A stretch of DNA of 64,000 nucleotides from Pedobacter sp. Leaf250. Its GTDB lineage: Bacteria > Bacteroidota > Bacteroidia > Sphingobacteriales > Sphingobacteriaceae. The position numbers and the translations under genes were made by a program. Position 1 is the first letter of the stretch. Each line of letters starts with the position of its first letter. This document shows, piece after piece, positions 1-8,752 of this stretch. The notes under the pieces are model-generated. The model was not told the DNA's origin and ran no database searches. It was given only the letters and a program-made list of their open reading frames with translations. Location: contig NZ_CAKLBU010000003.1 in NCBI RefSeq assembly GCF_920984735.1, positions 124,001 to 188,000 on the forward strand, written 5' to 3'.

Positions 1-986
1 TGGCAACGGTGTCTCAAAACACCAGTTTTAAAGAAACCTTGAACAATACGTTGGCCCTCGCGATAACAGCAGAAAAAAGCGGCTACGAAAGGTTTTGGTT
101 TGCAGAACATCACAACTCAGATACGGTAGCGAGCTCTGCAACTGCTGTTTTGATAGGATACGTGGCAGAAAATACCCAGCGGATCCGGGTAGGTTCCGGT
201 GGCGTGATGCTGCCCAACCATTCCCCTTTGATCGTGGCAGAACAATTTGGGACATTGGCACAGCTATACCCTGACAGGATTGATCTGGGTCTGGGAAGGG
301 CAGCCGGCACCGATAGTGCTACCGCACAGGCCATCCGCTCTGATTCCTTTCAGGCCGCAAATTCTTTTACGGAAGAAATCCAGAAAATACAGGATTACTT
401 TTCACCGGCCAACAAATCTGCCAAAGTTCGGGTTTCTATTGCCGAAGGGATGAACGTGCCTATCTATATTTTAGGTTCAAGTACGGACAGCGCTCATTTG
501 GCAGCTAAAAAAGGCCTGCCTTACGCATTTGCAAGCCATTTTGCCTCCACACACCTGTACAATGCTATTCGTATCTACGAGCAGGAATTTAAGCCGTCGA
601 AATTTCATGAAGCACCTTATATAATCGCTGGCATCAACGTAATCATGGCAGATACCAATGAGGAAGCTGAAAAAATATTCACCTCACTCATCGGAATGTT
701 CTACGGAATGTTGACTGGCAATATGCAGACCGTACAGCCGCCATCAGCGATGTCGGCAGAATGGAGACAAATTTTCAATCATCCAAGCGTCAACCAAATG
801 CTGCGGTTTTCATTTGTAGGCGATAAGCAGACCGTGAAAAAACAGGTATTGGACTTTCTGGAAGATACGAATGCTGATGAACTGATAGCCGTGTCGACCA
901 TGTATGCTCCGGAAGACCGCATTAAGTCAGCTCAATTATTTGCTGAAGTGATGCAGGAAATTAATGTAAATTCGCAAATGCAATAA
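1..986 (+). CDS. Luciferase-like (LLM class) flavin monooxygenase, 5' end cut by window edge
   Basis: The reading frame is open from base 3 and continues off the left edge. The first visible in-frame start is a GTG at base 9, but family members have roughly 10-20 more residues (beta strand 1) in front, so I treat the gene as 5'-partial. Visible motifs are RFWFAEHHNSD near residues 28-38, GSGGVMLPNHSPL near 62-74 and DLGLGRAAGTD near 92-102. These are typical of single-component, MsnO8-like LLM oxidoreductases with a TIM-barrel fold that use FMNH2 and O2. The protein is presumably cytoplasmic; the substrate cannot be told from sequence. An HxlR regulator starts 11 bases after the stop and is probably co-transcribed. 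A second monooxygenase/HxlR pair occurs near 20 kb. Confidence 0.85.
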   Translation, partial: ATVSQNTSFKETLNNTLALAITAEKSGYERFWFAEHHNSDTVASSATAVLIGYVAENTQRIRVGSGGVMLPNHSPLIVAEQFGTLAQLYPDRIDLGLGRAAGTDSATAQAIRSDSFQAANSFTEEIQKIQDYFSPANKSAKVRVSIAEGMNVPIYILGSSTDSAHLAAKKGLPYAFASHFASTHLYNAIRIYEQEFKPSKFHEAPYIIAGINVIMADTNEEAEKIFTSLIGMFYGMLTGNMQTVQPPSAMSAEWRQIFNHPSVNQMLRFSFVGDKQTVKKQVLDFLEDTNADELIAVSTMYAPEDRIKSAQLFAEVMQEINVNSQMQ

Positions 987-997
987 GAGCTCAAAAT

Positions 998-1342
998 ATG
1001 GCACAGAAAAAAATACACTGCGATTGTCTATCGACCATAAAACCTGTTCGTGATACTTTGGATGTGATCAACGGCAAATGGAAAGTTCCCATTATCATTT
1101 CCATTGGTGTAGGGAACGATCGCTTTACCGCTATCCAGGAAAGTATCCCGGGCATAACGCCCAAGGTTTTGGCAAAGGAATTAAAAGATCTGGAACAGCA
1201 TAAATTGATAGCGAGAACTGTGGTGGGCGATTATCCGGTTAAAATTTCTTACGAATTAGAACCCTACGCGAATACATTAACACCGCTTATCTATGCGATG
1301 AAAGATTGGGGCATAAATCATAGGAAAGTTGTAACCAGCTAA
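998..1342 (+). CDS. HxlR-family winged-helix transcriptional regulator
   Basis: A 114-residue single-domain protein with the HxlR layout: a conserved Cys near the N-terminus (CLSTIKPVRD, about residues 10-19), the DVINGKWK helix, the IPGITPKVLAKELKDLE recognition helix region and a C-terminal YANTLTPLIYAMKDWG helix. HxlR proteins are small dimeric DNA-binding regulators, often redox- or electrophile-responsive through the N-terminal Cys. It lies 11 bases behind the monooxygenase gene in the same direction, suggesting local regulation. By hand alignment it is about two thirds identical and equal in length to the HxlR protein at 19726-20070, which also neighbours a flavin monooxygenase. The inducer is unknown. 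Confidence 0.9.
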   Translation: MAQKKIHCDCLSTIKPVRDTLDVINGKWKVPIIISIGVGNDRFTAIQESIPGITPKVLAKELKDLEQHKLIARTVVGDYPVKISYELEPYANTLTPLIYAMKDWGINHRKVVTS

Positions 1343-1484
1343 TTGTTATTTTGAAAATTACAATCAAACATTACGGAACCCCGGTTGTAAGTAAACAGGT
1401 GGCCAAGTTTGTGGATCTAATTTTAATCAGATGACAATGGAAGCAAGGAAAGGATTATAAAAAAAATAATTGCAAGTCTCCATC

Positions 1485-1604
1485 ATGGAAGCTGCCTTTG
1501 AAATTCTGCGCACAAAAGGTATTGATGCGGTCAGCATGAGGAGGCTATGCCGAATTCTGGGCCCAATTACAAGGACTGCCTATCACACAAGGTATGAGTC
1601 GTAA
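1485..1604 (+). pseudogene. Remnant of a TetR-family regulator N-terminus
   Basis: The 39 codons from the ATG at 1485 read like the first helices of a TetR DNA-binding domain (EAAFEILRTKGIDAVSMRRL), ending in LCRILG and then unrelated residues before a stop at 1602-1604. No ligand-binding domain follows in any frame. The piece is therefore a truncated relic, directly upstream of a transposase remnant. Confidence 0.55.
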
Positions 1605-1623
1605 GGGAAATTGTTAGGATAGT

Positions 1624-1774
1624 GCAGTGGCAAAAAGTTTCTTTAAAACGATGAAAACAGAAATGGTGTCCCATAAAAAAAATAAAGATAAGAAAACAGG
1701 CGAGTATGGCTATTTTCGAGGAAATAGAAATATGGTATAACAGGAAAAGAAGCCATTCAATACGAGGGCATTGA
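1624..1774 (+). pseudogene. IS3-family transposase (OrfB) C-terminal remnant, frameshifted
   Basis: From 1624 one frame gives AVAKSFFKTMKTEMV, matching the DDE-proximal region of IS3 OrfB, usually N-AVAESFFKTLKTE. From 1706 the +1 frame gives AIFEEIEIWYNRKRSHSIRG, matching the conserved IS3 tail (IF-YIE-WYNRKRRHSALGY). The two halves lie in different frames and the rest of the transposase is missing. This is a dead insertion-sequence scar. I did not find its left terminal repeat. Confidence 0.75.
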
Positions 1775-1785
1775 AAAAGTCCCCT

Positions 1786-1829
1786 AAAAAATGGTGTAGT
1801 TCATAAATCATGAATTACACCATTTTTTT
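1786..1829 (+). terminator. Strong hairpin with T-run at the end of the IS remnant
   Basis: The arm AAATGGTGTAGTTCAT pairs with ATGAATTACACCATTT (one G-T wobble) around a 5-base AAATC loop, and seven T residues follow. It fits a rho-independent terminator. Because it closes the IS3 remnant it may also be a leftover of the element's end. Confidence 0.7.
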
Positions 1830-2044
1830 AGCCTGTAGAGTAGGTTCTGTGATTGAATATTTAATATCTGTCGGCAATAGAAGCCTTTGCATTTTTGAAG
1901 TTGATCCAATAATTCACCACTCGGAAAACCGATATATATCCATCCCAAATGGTATATTTGATTTTTTATCACAACCTAAAGGCTAACTTATCATTAGGTA
2001 CGTTGTTGCTTTTAAATCATACCAACTAACTATATTTCCCTGAG
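1830..2044. other. AT-rich leader before the ECF sigma gene
   Basis: There is no coding signal. The only recognisable item is a candidate -7 element at 1963-1970. The region is otherwise featureless to my reading. Confidence 0.4.
1963..1970 (+). promoter_or_regulatory. Candidate Bacteroidota -7 element
   Basis: TATATTTG matches the TAxxTTTG -7 consensus of the primary sigma factor in Bacteroidota. It lies about 75 bases before the sigma gene at 2045. No convincing -33 TTTG was seen at the proper spacing, so this is tentative. Confidence 0.35.
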
Positions 2045-2638
2045 ATGGAAAAGATTAATAATGAATCAAAAGTACTGAATGCGCTTCGTTTAGGAGATGC
2101 ACAGGCATTTGATACATTATATCACCATTACAGCAAGCCAGTTTTTCGAAAACTGGTAAACATGGTTAAACATGTGCCACTGGCTGAAGAGTTAACCCAG
2201 GATGTTTTTGTAAAGATATGGGATAAAAGGGCGATTATTGACATTGAGAAACCATTTTTGTATTACCTGCTTACCGTCGCCAATCATACGGTGAGTGATT
2301 TCTATAGAAAAGCTGCACGAGTGAGCCGGCTCCAGGAAGAAATCATCTCGGCCAGTGCAGAATTATATAATCCCATTGAGGAGCAACTGTTTTATAAAGA
2401 AAGTCGGGATATACTCGATAGTGCTATTGAAAACTTGCCCGCACAACAAAAATTGGTGTTTAAGCTCTGTAAAATTGAGGGGAAATCCTATGAAGAGGTA
2501 AGCAAAGAACTCGGAATATCAACTTCAACGATAAGTAATCACATTGTAAAGGCAACTAAAACGATAAAAATGGTTTTTTTTGGCTCAAAATCTGGATTTG
2601 TATTGCTTGTTTTAAGTCTGTTGCAAAATAAATCATAA
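2045..2638 (+). CDS. ECF-type RNA polymerase sigma factor (FecI-like, Bacteroidetes family)
   Basis: A 197-residue protein with sigma-70 region 2 at about residues 13-85 (AFDTLYHHYSKPVFRKL, then AEELTQDVFVKIWDKR) and region 4 at about 125-175 (LPAQQKLVFKLCKIEGKSYEEVSKELGIS, a helix-turn-helix). A hydrophobic, basic tail follows, as in many Bacteroidetes family-1 ECF sigmas. It should direct RNA polymerase to the following SusC/SusD operon when released by FecR. The FecR gene starts 68 bases downstream. The ATG at 2045 is the natural start because the family N-terminus is short and begins just before region 2. Confidence 0.92.
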   Translation: MEKINNESKVLNALRLGDAQAFDTLYHHYSKPVFRKLVNMVKHVPLAEELTQDVFVKIWDKRAIIDIEKPFLYYLLTVANHTVSDFYRKAARVSRLQEEIISASAELYNPIEEQLFYKESRDILDSAIENLPAQQKLVFKLCKIEGKSYEEVSKELGISTSTISNHIVKATKTIKMVFFGSKSGFVLLVLSLLQNKS

Positions 2639-2706
2639 AAAAATTACTTTTTTTTCAATTCATATAGAGGGTATGTGTTTTTCAAACGTATTGTATATGA
2701 AAAGAA

Positions 2707-3900
2707 ATGGAATTGAGAACAGAAAATCAGAAATTACGGACATTATATTTAAAATTCCTGCGAAATCAGTTGTCTGCAGCGGAAATAAGGCGCCTTTTGC
2801 CACAGCTTGCTGCACAATCAGATGCTGAGCTTCGTACTATCGTTGCTGAATTTATGTTAGGGGAGGAGCCCCCGGTGCTAGGCGAGGAGGAAAGCTTGGC
2901 CAATATTCTTTCTGTTATCCATGATGAACACATACACATTGCTCCCAAACCTGCAATCTTTAGAAAGCTGTACAAGAAGATGTCCGTTGCTGCGGCGATT
3001 TTATTAATCTCCGGATTGGGCATATACCTGTATTCGCACAATAGATCAGTCAATTTGGTAATTGAGATTGCTGCAGGTTCAAGTGATCTTAAACCTGGAA
3101 CTGATAGGGCTATACTCAAACTTTCAGATGGTTCACAAATTGACCTCGGTCCAATCGGTAAAAAAAGAGAAATCAGGCAGGACGGAGTTACAATCTCAGT
3201 AGGCGAAGATGGGCAAATTGTTTACCAAGCATTAGAGGGGGTTGACTCGAAATCAAGTCTGGGTTACAATACCATTAGCACGCCAAGAGGTGGAAAGTTT
3301 AAGATCCTTCTTCCTGATGGTACCCAAATTTGGTTGAACGCTTCATCATCTCTTACTTATCCTACCTCATTTATGCAGGCAGGAAGCCGTAAAGTGAAAT
3401 TGCAAGGGGAGGCCTATTTTGAGGTAGCCAAACAATCTTATGAAGGAAAAGCCATGCCGTTTATCGTTAGTACCGACCAACAGGAAGTTAAGGTTTTGGG
3501 TACACATTTTAACGTGAATGCTTATGAAGATGAGGGGGCTACTAAAACAACTTTACTGGAAGGCAGCGTGTTGCTGGATGGTAAAACAATGCTTCGCCCA
3601 GGTGAGCAGGGTATAAGTGATGATGGCCAAATCAAGGTAAAATTAGTAAATGCCTCTGACTTTATCGACTGGAAAACAGGAGATTTTAACCTGAAGGGGA
3701 ATGATTTTCGTTCCATGATGCGAAAGATTTCCAGATGGTACGACGTTGAGATCATCTATGAAGATTCTGCACCCGAAAACGTGAGGCTTGGTGGTTGGAT
3801 TTCTCGTGAGAAGAACATTTCATCGATATTAAATTTAATTCAGAGAACAGGTGATGTTCATTTTAAGCTGGAAGGAAGGAGGGTGATTGTAAGCAAATAA
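2707..3900 (+). CDS. FecR-family anti-sigma factor
   Basis: A 397-residue inner-membrane protein. The first ~95 residues are a cytoplasmic sigma-binding region, followed by one membrane helix (about 98-115, AAAILLISGLGIYLY). The periplasmic FecR domain follows (about 190-290, with TPRGGKFKILLPDGTQIWLN and GEAYFEVAK), then a C-terminal DUF4974-like domain (about 320-395). It should hold the sigma factor encoded just upstream and release it when the STN domain of the SusC at 4015 signals substrate. The order sigma, FecR, STN-SusC, SusD is the classic arrangement. Confidence 0.92.
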   Translation: MELRTENQKLRTLYLKFLRNQLSAAEIRRLLPQLAAQSDAELRTIVAEFMLGEEPPVLGEEESLANILSVIHDEHIHIAPKPAIFRKLYKKMSVAAAILLISGLGIYLYSHNRSVNLVIEIAAGSSDLKPGTDRAILKLSDGSQIDLGPIGKKREIRQDGVTISVGEDGQIVYQALEGVDSKSSLGYNTISTPRGGKFKILLPDGTQIWLNASSSLTYPTSFMQAGSRKVKLQGEAYFEVAKQSYEGKAMPFIVSTDQQEVKVLGTHFNVNAYEDEGATKTTLLEGSVLLDGKTMLRPGEQGISDDGQIKVKLVNASDFIDWKTGDFNLKGNDFRSMMRKISRWYDVEIIYEDSAPENVRLGGWISREKNISSILNLIQRTGDVHFKLEGRRVIVSK

Positions 3901-3931
3901 GTACCCTATTAAATAGCTTAAAATAAAAAAA

Positions 3932-3957
3932 CCAGGGCGTGGTTGCAACACCCCTGG
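3932..3957 (+). terminator. Hairpin between FecR and SusC genes
   Basis: CCAGGG and CCCTGG pair, extended by GTG/CAC with one bulged base. The sequence downstream is T-rich but has no clean T-run. It may act as an attenuator or RNA stabiliser separating fecR from the strongly expressed susC. Inference only. Confidence 0.45.
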
Positions 3958-4014
3958 CCAATTTTGATTTTAAGCCTTGAAACTATTGAGAATCTTTCAA
4001 CTTAAACCAAACAA

Positions 4015-7000
4015 ATGTACAAAAATTTTACTGTCAAAACGGACAGCCGTCAGAGGTATGTCCAATTAATACGTCGAACCATGCGTTTAATTACCATCTT
4101 GATGTTTGGCGTGATGATGCAGGTTTCGGCCTCATCATCAGCACAAAAAATCACGCTTAGCAGACGTGATGCCACTCTTGAATCGGTCTTTCAATCGCTT
4201 CGTGAACAGAGTGGATATGATTTTGTTTTTAACATGAAACTCATGGCAAAAGCGAAACCGGTAACGATAGACCTCAAGGAAGTGAGTTTATCGGAAGCAT
4301 TAAGAATTTGTTTTGCCAATCAAATTTTTACCTACTCCATTTCGGACAAGACAATTATTGTGGAGGAAAGGTCTCTGGCCGATAAAATCCTGGATTATTT
4401 CCAGGATATCGATGTTGTGGGAACGGTATTCGATGAAAGGGGAGCTCCGCTTCCCGGCGCCATGGTAAAGATAAAGGGCACGAACAAGGTTGTCATCACC
4501 GATCCAAAGGGTCATTATTTTCTACGTGCAAGCGATGAAAATTCCATATTGATATTTAGCTATATTGGTTATAAAACAAGAGAGGTCTCGGTAAAACCAA
4601 AGCTTGATGTGACCATGGAGCTGGATCCGGCGAAATTAGACGAAGTAATGGTTATAGGATATGGAACCACTACTAGAAGATTAAGCACAGGATCCCAGGT
4701 TGGTATCAGTGCTAAGGATCTTGAAAAACAACCCGTTACCAATGTTTTACAGGCCTTACAGGGAAGAATGCCCGGAGTAGCGGTAACACAAACCGGCGGG
4801 CTTCCGGGAGCGGGCATCAATGTCCAGATCAGAGGTGTAAATTCCTTCGAAAAAAGCAATCGTCCATTTTATGTAATTGATGGTGTCCCTTTTCTTTCAG
4901 AACCTGTCAGCGGTGCGGTTAGCGGTACGGCGGCACTTTCTGCAGAAGGTCAAACGAGCCCTATGAATCTTATCAATCCATCAGATATAGAGAGCATAGA
5001 AATTTTAAAAGATGCAGATGCAACAGCTATTTACGGTTCTCGTGGAGCAAATGGAGTAGTGCTGATTACTACAAAAAAAGGACGTGCCGGCAAAACACAG
5101 TTTTCTGTCAATGCCAATACAGGTATGTCTAAGGTTGCAAATTTCATCGATTTACTTAATACAGAACAATATCTGGCGATTAGAAAAAAGGCCTATGAAA
5201 ATAATCCGACCGCAGTTCAAGGTGTAGATATGACATGGGATCCAAATGCCTATACAAATTTTCCTAAACTTTTAATGGGAAACACTGCTCATACCTATGA
5301 TGTGACATCCAATATATCCGGTGGCGATGTAAGGACTAATTTTTATCTGAGTGGAACTTTCCATAAGGAAACCAATATTTATCCCGGGGAGCAATCTTAC
5401 CAACGTGGTGGGGCGCATTTTAATTTTAACCACTCCTCTTCCGATCAGCGTTTCGTAATGTCGGTGTCCTCGATGTTCTCGGCCGATAAAAATGATATTA
5501 CCATAACCGAACTCGGTAATTATGCTTATAACCTTCCTCCCCATTATCCACTTTACAATCCTGACGGTTCGCTATACTGGGCATCGGGATTCAATAATCC
5601 TTTAGGTTTCTTATTACAGACCAACGATGCAAGGGGTAGTAATTTTCTTACCAATCTTAATCTTAAATATAATATATTAAAAGGTTTGGACCTGAAGACG
5701 TCTGTTGGCTATAGCAAGACGGATATGAGAACTACAGCTGTTCGTCCGTTAAGCTCTTTAAGTGCGGTAGCAGGTGCTGCTCCCCGAACTACCGGTTCGG
5801 TAATGGAATCTTATGCGTTTACCAATAACTACATTTTTGAACCACAATTAACCTACAAAAGCCAGATTTGGAAAGGAACTTTAGAGGTTTTAGCTGGAGG
5901 CTCATGGCAATTTAGGCAATCTAAGGTGCCATATAACTTAAATGCAACCGACTTTCCTTCAGATGACTTTCTTTCGAATGTAGCCTCTGCTGCTACGCGA
6001 ACAGTGACAAGCGGGTCAACGGATTTCAAATATGCGTCGGTTTTTGGACGTATCAATTACAACCTAGTTAACAGATATATCGCAAACATTTCATTCCGTC
6101 GTGATGGATCATCACGATTTGGACCGAACAACAGATTTGGCAACTTCGGTTCTGTAGGCGCCGCATGGATTTTTTCTGATGAAAGCTTCCTTAAAGATAA
6201 ATTTAGCTGGTTCAGCTTTGGTAAATTGAGAGGGAGCTACGGTGTTGTGGGAAATGATGAAATTGGCAATTACCAATATTATGATAGCTATGCCACTTCT
6301 CCTTATGTATATAATGGTATATCGTCGCTACAGCCTTCAAGACTTGCTAATAATGATTACAAATGGGAAGAAACAAAGAAATTGGAATTGGGTCTGGAAC
6401 TGGGCTTTTTCAAGGATAAGCTTTCATTGTCTGCTTCCGTATATAGAAACAGAACATCTAACCAGTTGCTTTTATTTCCGGTTAGTGTGCAGACGGGCTT
6501 TCCTGGTTACCAGGCAAATTTCCCGGCATTGGTTCAAAATAGTGGGATAGAACTTTCGATAACCAGTACCAATATTAAAAATAATACCCTTACATGGACC
6601 TCATCTTTTAATATTTCAAAGAACAGCAACAAACTTGTAGCATATCCTGACATAGAAAGAACAAGTTATGTAACACGTTATGTAGTAGGCAGACCGTTAA
6701 GTTCGTCATATACCCTACAGTATGCAGGTATTGATCCGGCAACCGGACTGCCTTCTTTCGCCGATTTGAATGGTGACGGATTTGTTTCCTCTGGCTTTTT
6801 GGATACGAAACGTGGTGATAGGTACTACAATGGCACGCTTTACCCTAAATTCTTTGGAGGAATTACCAATTCGATAACCTACAAAGGTTTTAATTTAGAT
6901 TTTACCTTCCAGTTTGTGAAGCAGAGAGCTAAAAATTTGTTTGCCTCCACTTTTTATCCTCCCGGATTTCCTTATAATGCAGCGGCAAGCGTAATGAACG

Positions 7001-7329
7001 GTTATCTCGCGCTGGGATCTCCTGATAAATTGATAACAGAAAGCGCCAGGACAGTAAACGGGAGAGAGGCAAATTTAGCTTTCCTTAATTATTCAGGTTC
7101 CGATGCTAATATCGTGGATGCATCCTTTATCCGAATGAAGAATGCAAGCCTTTCGTATAGTTTTCCAACAAAAGTGCTTTCACATGTAAAAGCGCAGAAC
7201 TTAAGGATTTACATGCAGGGGCAGAATTTGTTCACCATCACAAATTATGATGGTTATGATCCGGAATCACAAGGTATCGGGACACCTCCGTTGCGAACGA
7301 TAACTGCCGGTTTACAATTAACTTTTTAG
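4015..7329 (+). CDS. SusC/RagA-family TonB-dependent receptor with STN domain
   Basis: A 1104-residue outer-membrane transporter. A signal peptide (about 22-43, ending ASSSAQ) is followed by an STN signalling domain (about 46-115), a carboxypeptidase-like beta domain (about 135-210, VVGTVFDERGAPLPGAMVKIKG), the plug (about 225-360, LQALQGRMPGVAV and IYGSRGANGVVLITTKKG) and a beta barrel ending in LQLTF. With SusD it forms the lidded importer for oligomeric substrates, powered by TonB. The STN domain couples substrate binding to the FecR protein encoded upstream. The downstream protease and amidohydrolase suggest peptide-like or amide substrates rather than glycans, since no glycoside hydrolase is in this operon. 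Confidence 0.93.
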   Translation: MYKNFTVKTDSRQRYVQLIRRTMRLITILMFGVMMQVSASSSAQKITLSRRDATLESVFQSLREQSGYDFVFNMKLMAKAKPVTIDLKEVSLSEALRICFANQIFTYSISDKTIIVEERSLADKILDYFQDIDVVGTVFDERGAPLPGAMVKIKGTNKVVITDPKGHYFLRASDENSILIFSYIGYKTREVSVKPKLDVTMELDPAKLDEVMVIGYGTTTRRLSTGSQVGISAKDLEKQPVTNVLQALQGRMPGVAVTQTGGLPGAGINVQIRGVNSFEKSNRPFYVIDGVPFLSEPVSGAVSGTAALSAEGQTSPMNLINPSDIESIEILKDADATAIYGSRGANGVVLITTKKGRAGKTQFSVNANTGMSKVANFIDLLNTEQYLAIRKKAYENNPTAVQGVDMTWDPNAYTNFPKLLMGNTAHTYDVTSNISGGDVRTNFYLSGTFHKETNIYPGEQSYQRGGAHFNFNHSSSDQRFVMSVSSMFSADKNDITITELGNYAYNLPPHYPLYNPDGSLYWASGFNNPLGFLLQTNDARGSNFLTNLNLKYNILKGLDLKTSVGYSKTDMRTTAVRPLSSLSAVAGAAPRTTGSVMESYAFTNNYIFEPQLTYKSQIWKGTLEVLAGGSWQFRQSKVPYNLNATDFPSDDFLSNVASAATRTVTSGSTDFKYASVFGRINYNLVNRYIANISFRRDGSSRFGPNNRFGNFGSVGAAWIFSDESFLKDKFSWFSFGKLRGSYGVVGNDEIGNYQYYDSYATSPYVYNGISSLQPSRLANNDYKWEETKKLELGLELGFFKDKLSLSASVYRNRTSNQLLLFPVSVQTGFPGYQANFPALVQNSGIELSITSTNIKNNTLTWTSSFNISKNSNKLVAYPDIERTSYVTRYVVGRPLSSSYTLQYAGIDPATGLPSFADLNGDGFVSSGFLDTKRGDRYYNGTLYPKFFGGITNSITYKGFNLDFTFQFVKQRAKNLFASTFYPPGFPYNAAASVMNGYLALGSPDKLITESARTVNGREANLAFLNYSGSDANIVDASFIRMKNASLSYSFPTKVLSHVKAQNLRIYMQGQNLFTITNYDGYDPESQGIGTPPLRTITAGLQLTF

Positions 7330-7339
7330 ATCTAAAGAC

Positions 7340-8752
7340 ATGAAAATTAAAATATATATCAAGTACTTTCTGGGCTTGGTTACTGTGGTCCTTTTTGGTT
7401 GCGAAAAGATGATCGAAATTAAGACACCTTTAAACGAAACACCATCAGCGGCTGTTTTTACTCAAGATAGAACTGCCATGGCTGCCCTTTCAGGGATGTA
7501 TGCGCAGCTAACAGGTATAAATACGCAAACTGTGGGGTTGCCAATATATACTTCGTTAATGGCCGATGATCTTCGCTATCTGGCTGCAAGTACGAATATA
7601 ATGGAATATAACGCAAACTCTTATACCACATTAACTTCCTCTGCAGAGGCTTTTACAGATTTTTACCAGGTTATTTACAGGGCGAATGCAATTATAGAGG
7701 GGCTTACCAATAACAGGGGTACTTCTGAAAGAGTAAGTAAGCAATTGATTGCCGAAGCAAAATTAATGCGGGCATATTGTTATTTTATATTGGTAAACTT
7801 TCACGGGGAAGTGCCTTTGGTGCTGCAAACTGACGCTAACATCACTGCTTTTTTGCCAAAAGCTGCAATATCAGATATATATGGATCCATTACATCCGAT
7901 CTTATTGATGCAAAAGCTAATCTGCTCGCCGATTATTCCTTTACCACCGGAAATAGAAATGGCGTAAACAGATTTACAGCAGCTGCACTTTTGGCGAGGG
8001 TTTATCTTTTTACCGGCAACTATCAATTGGCAGAGACAAATGCTAGCGAGGTGATACAGCAAACCGCTCTTTTCAGTATGACGCCAACGGCAACGATGGG
8101 TACAGCTTTATTTGTAAAAAATAGCTCAGAAAGTATTTGGCAACTGCCACAATCGGTGTCGGCAACCACACAGGTCACTACAGAGGGAGCCTCATTCATC
8201 CCGGCCGCAAATAATATTGCTTCGCTTAATTACGATTTACGTCCATCTTTCCTGAACTTGTTCGGTGCGACTGACAGAAGACGTACACTTTGGATGAGCG
8301 ATTTGACTATCTCAGGTACAAAATATGTTGTTCCGTTCAAGTTTAAATATCGCACGAATGCCCAGGCTGTAACAGCAAATGTTACCGAGTCGCAAATTAT
8401 CCTACGTTTGGCTGAACAATATCTGATCCGTGCGGAGGCAAGGGCAAGGTTAAATACGAATATCAGTGGTGCTTTAAGTGATTTGAACGTAACCAGATTA
8501 AGGGCTGGCCTTACTGCGATCACAACCACCGATCCGGCTTTGTTATTGGAAGAGATTGCTTTGGAAAACAGAAAGGAATTTTTCTGTGAGCAGGCCTTCA
8601 GATGGTTTAACCTAAAACGGACTGGACAGGCTGATGTGGTTTTACCTGCTATAAAACCTGGCTGGAGACCAGCTGCAAAACTTTATCCCATTCCGTTATC
8701 AATACTTGATACTAACCCAAATTTAACACCAACTACAGGATACTCAAAATAA
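7340..8752 (+). CDS. SusD/RagB-family substrate-binding lipoprotein
   Basis: A 470-residue protein with a lipoprotein signal (hydrophobic run ending VVLFGC, Cys at 21) and the SusD fold: TPR-like helices with an N-terminal pattern around AALSGMYAQLTG and a C-terminal motif near LEEIALENRKEFFCEQAFRWFNLKRTG. It caps the SusC protein encoded 10 bases upstream on the cell surface and helps capture substrate. Its stop overlaps the next gene's ATG by one base, so it is translationally linked to the protease. Confidence 0.93.
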   Translation: MKIKIYIKYFLGLVTVVLFGCEKMIEIKTPLNETPSAAVFTQDRTAMAALSGMYAQLTGINTQTVGLPIYTSLMADDLRYLAASTNIMEYNANSYTTLTSSAEAFTDFYQVIYRANAIIEGLTNNRGTSERVSKQLIAEAKLMRAYCYFILVNFHGEVPLVLQTDANITAFLPKAAISDIYGSITSDLIDAKANLLADYSFTTGNRNGVNRFTAAALLARVYLFTGNYQLAETNASEVIQQTALFSMTPTATMGTALFVKNSSESIWQLPQSVSATTQVTTEGASFIPAANNIASLNYDLRPSFLNLFGATDRRRTLWMSDLTISGTKYVVPFKFKYRTNAQAVTANVTESQIILRLAEQYLIRAEARARLNTNISGALSDLNVTRLRAGLTAITTTDPALLLEEIALENRKEFFCEQAFRWFNLKRTGQADVVLPAIKPGWRPAAKLYPIPLSILDTNPNLTPTTGYSK

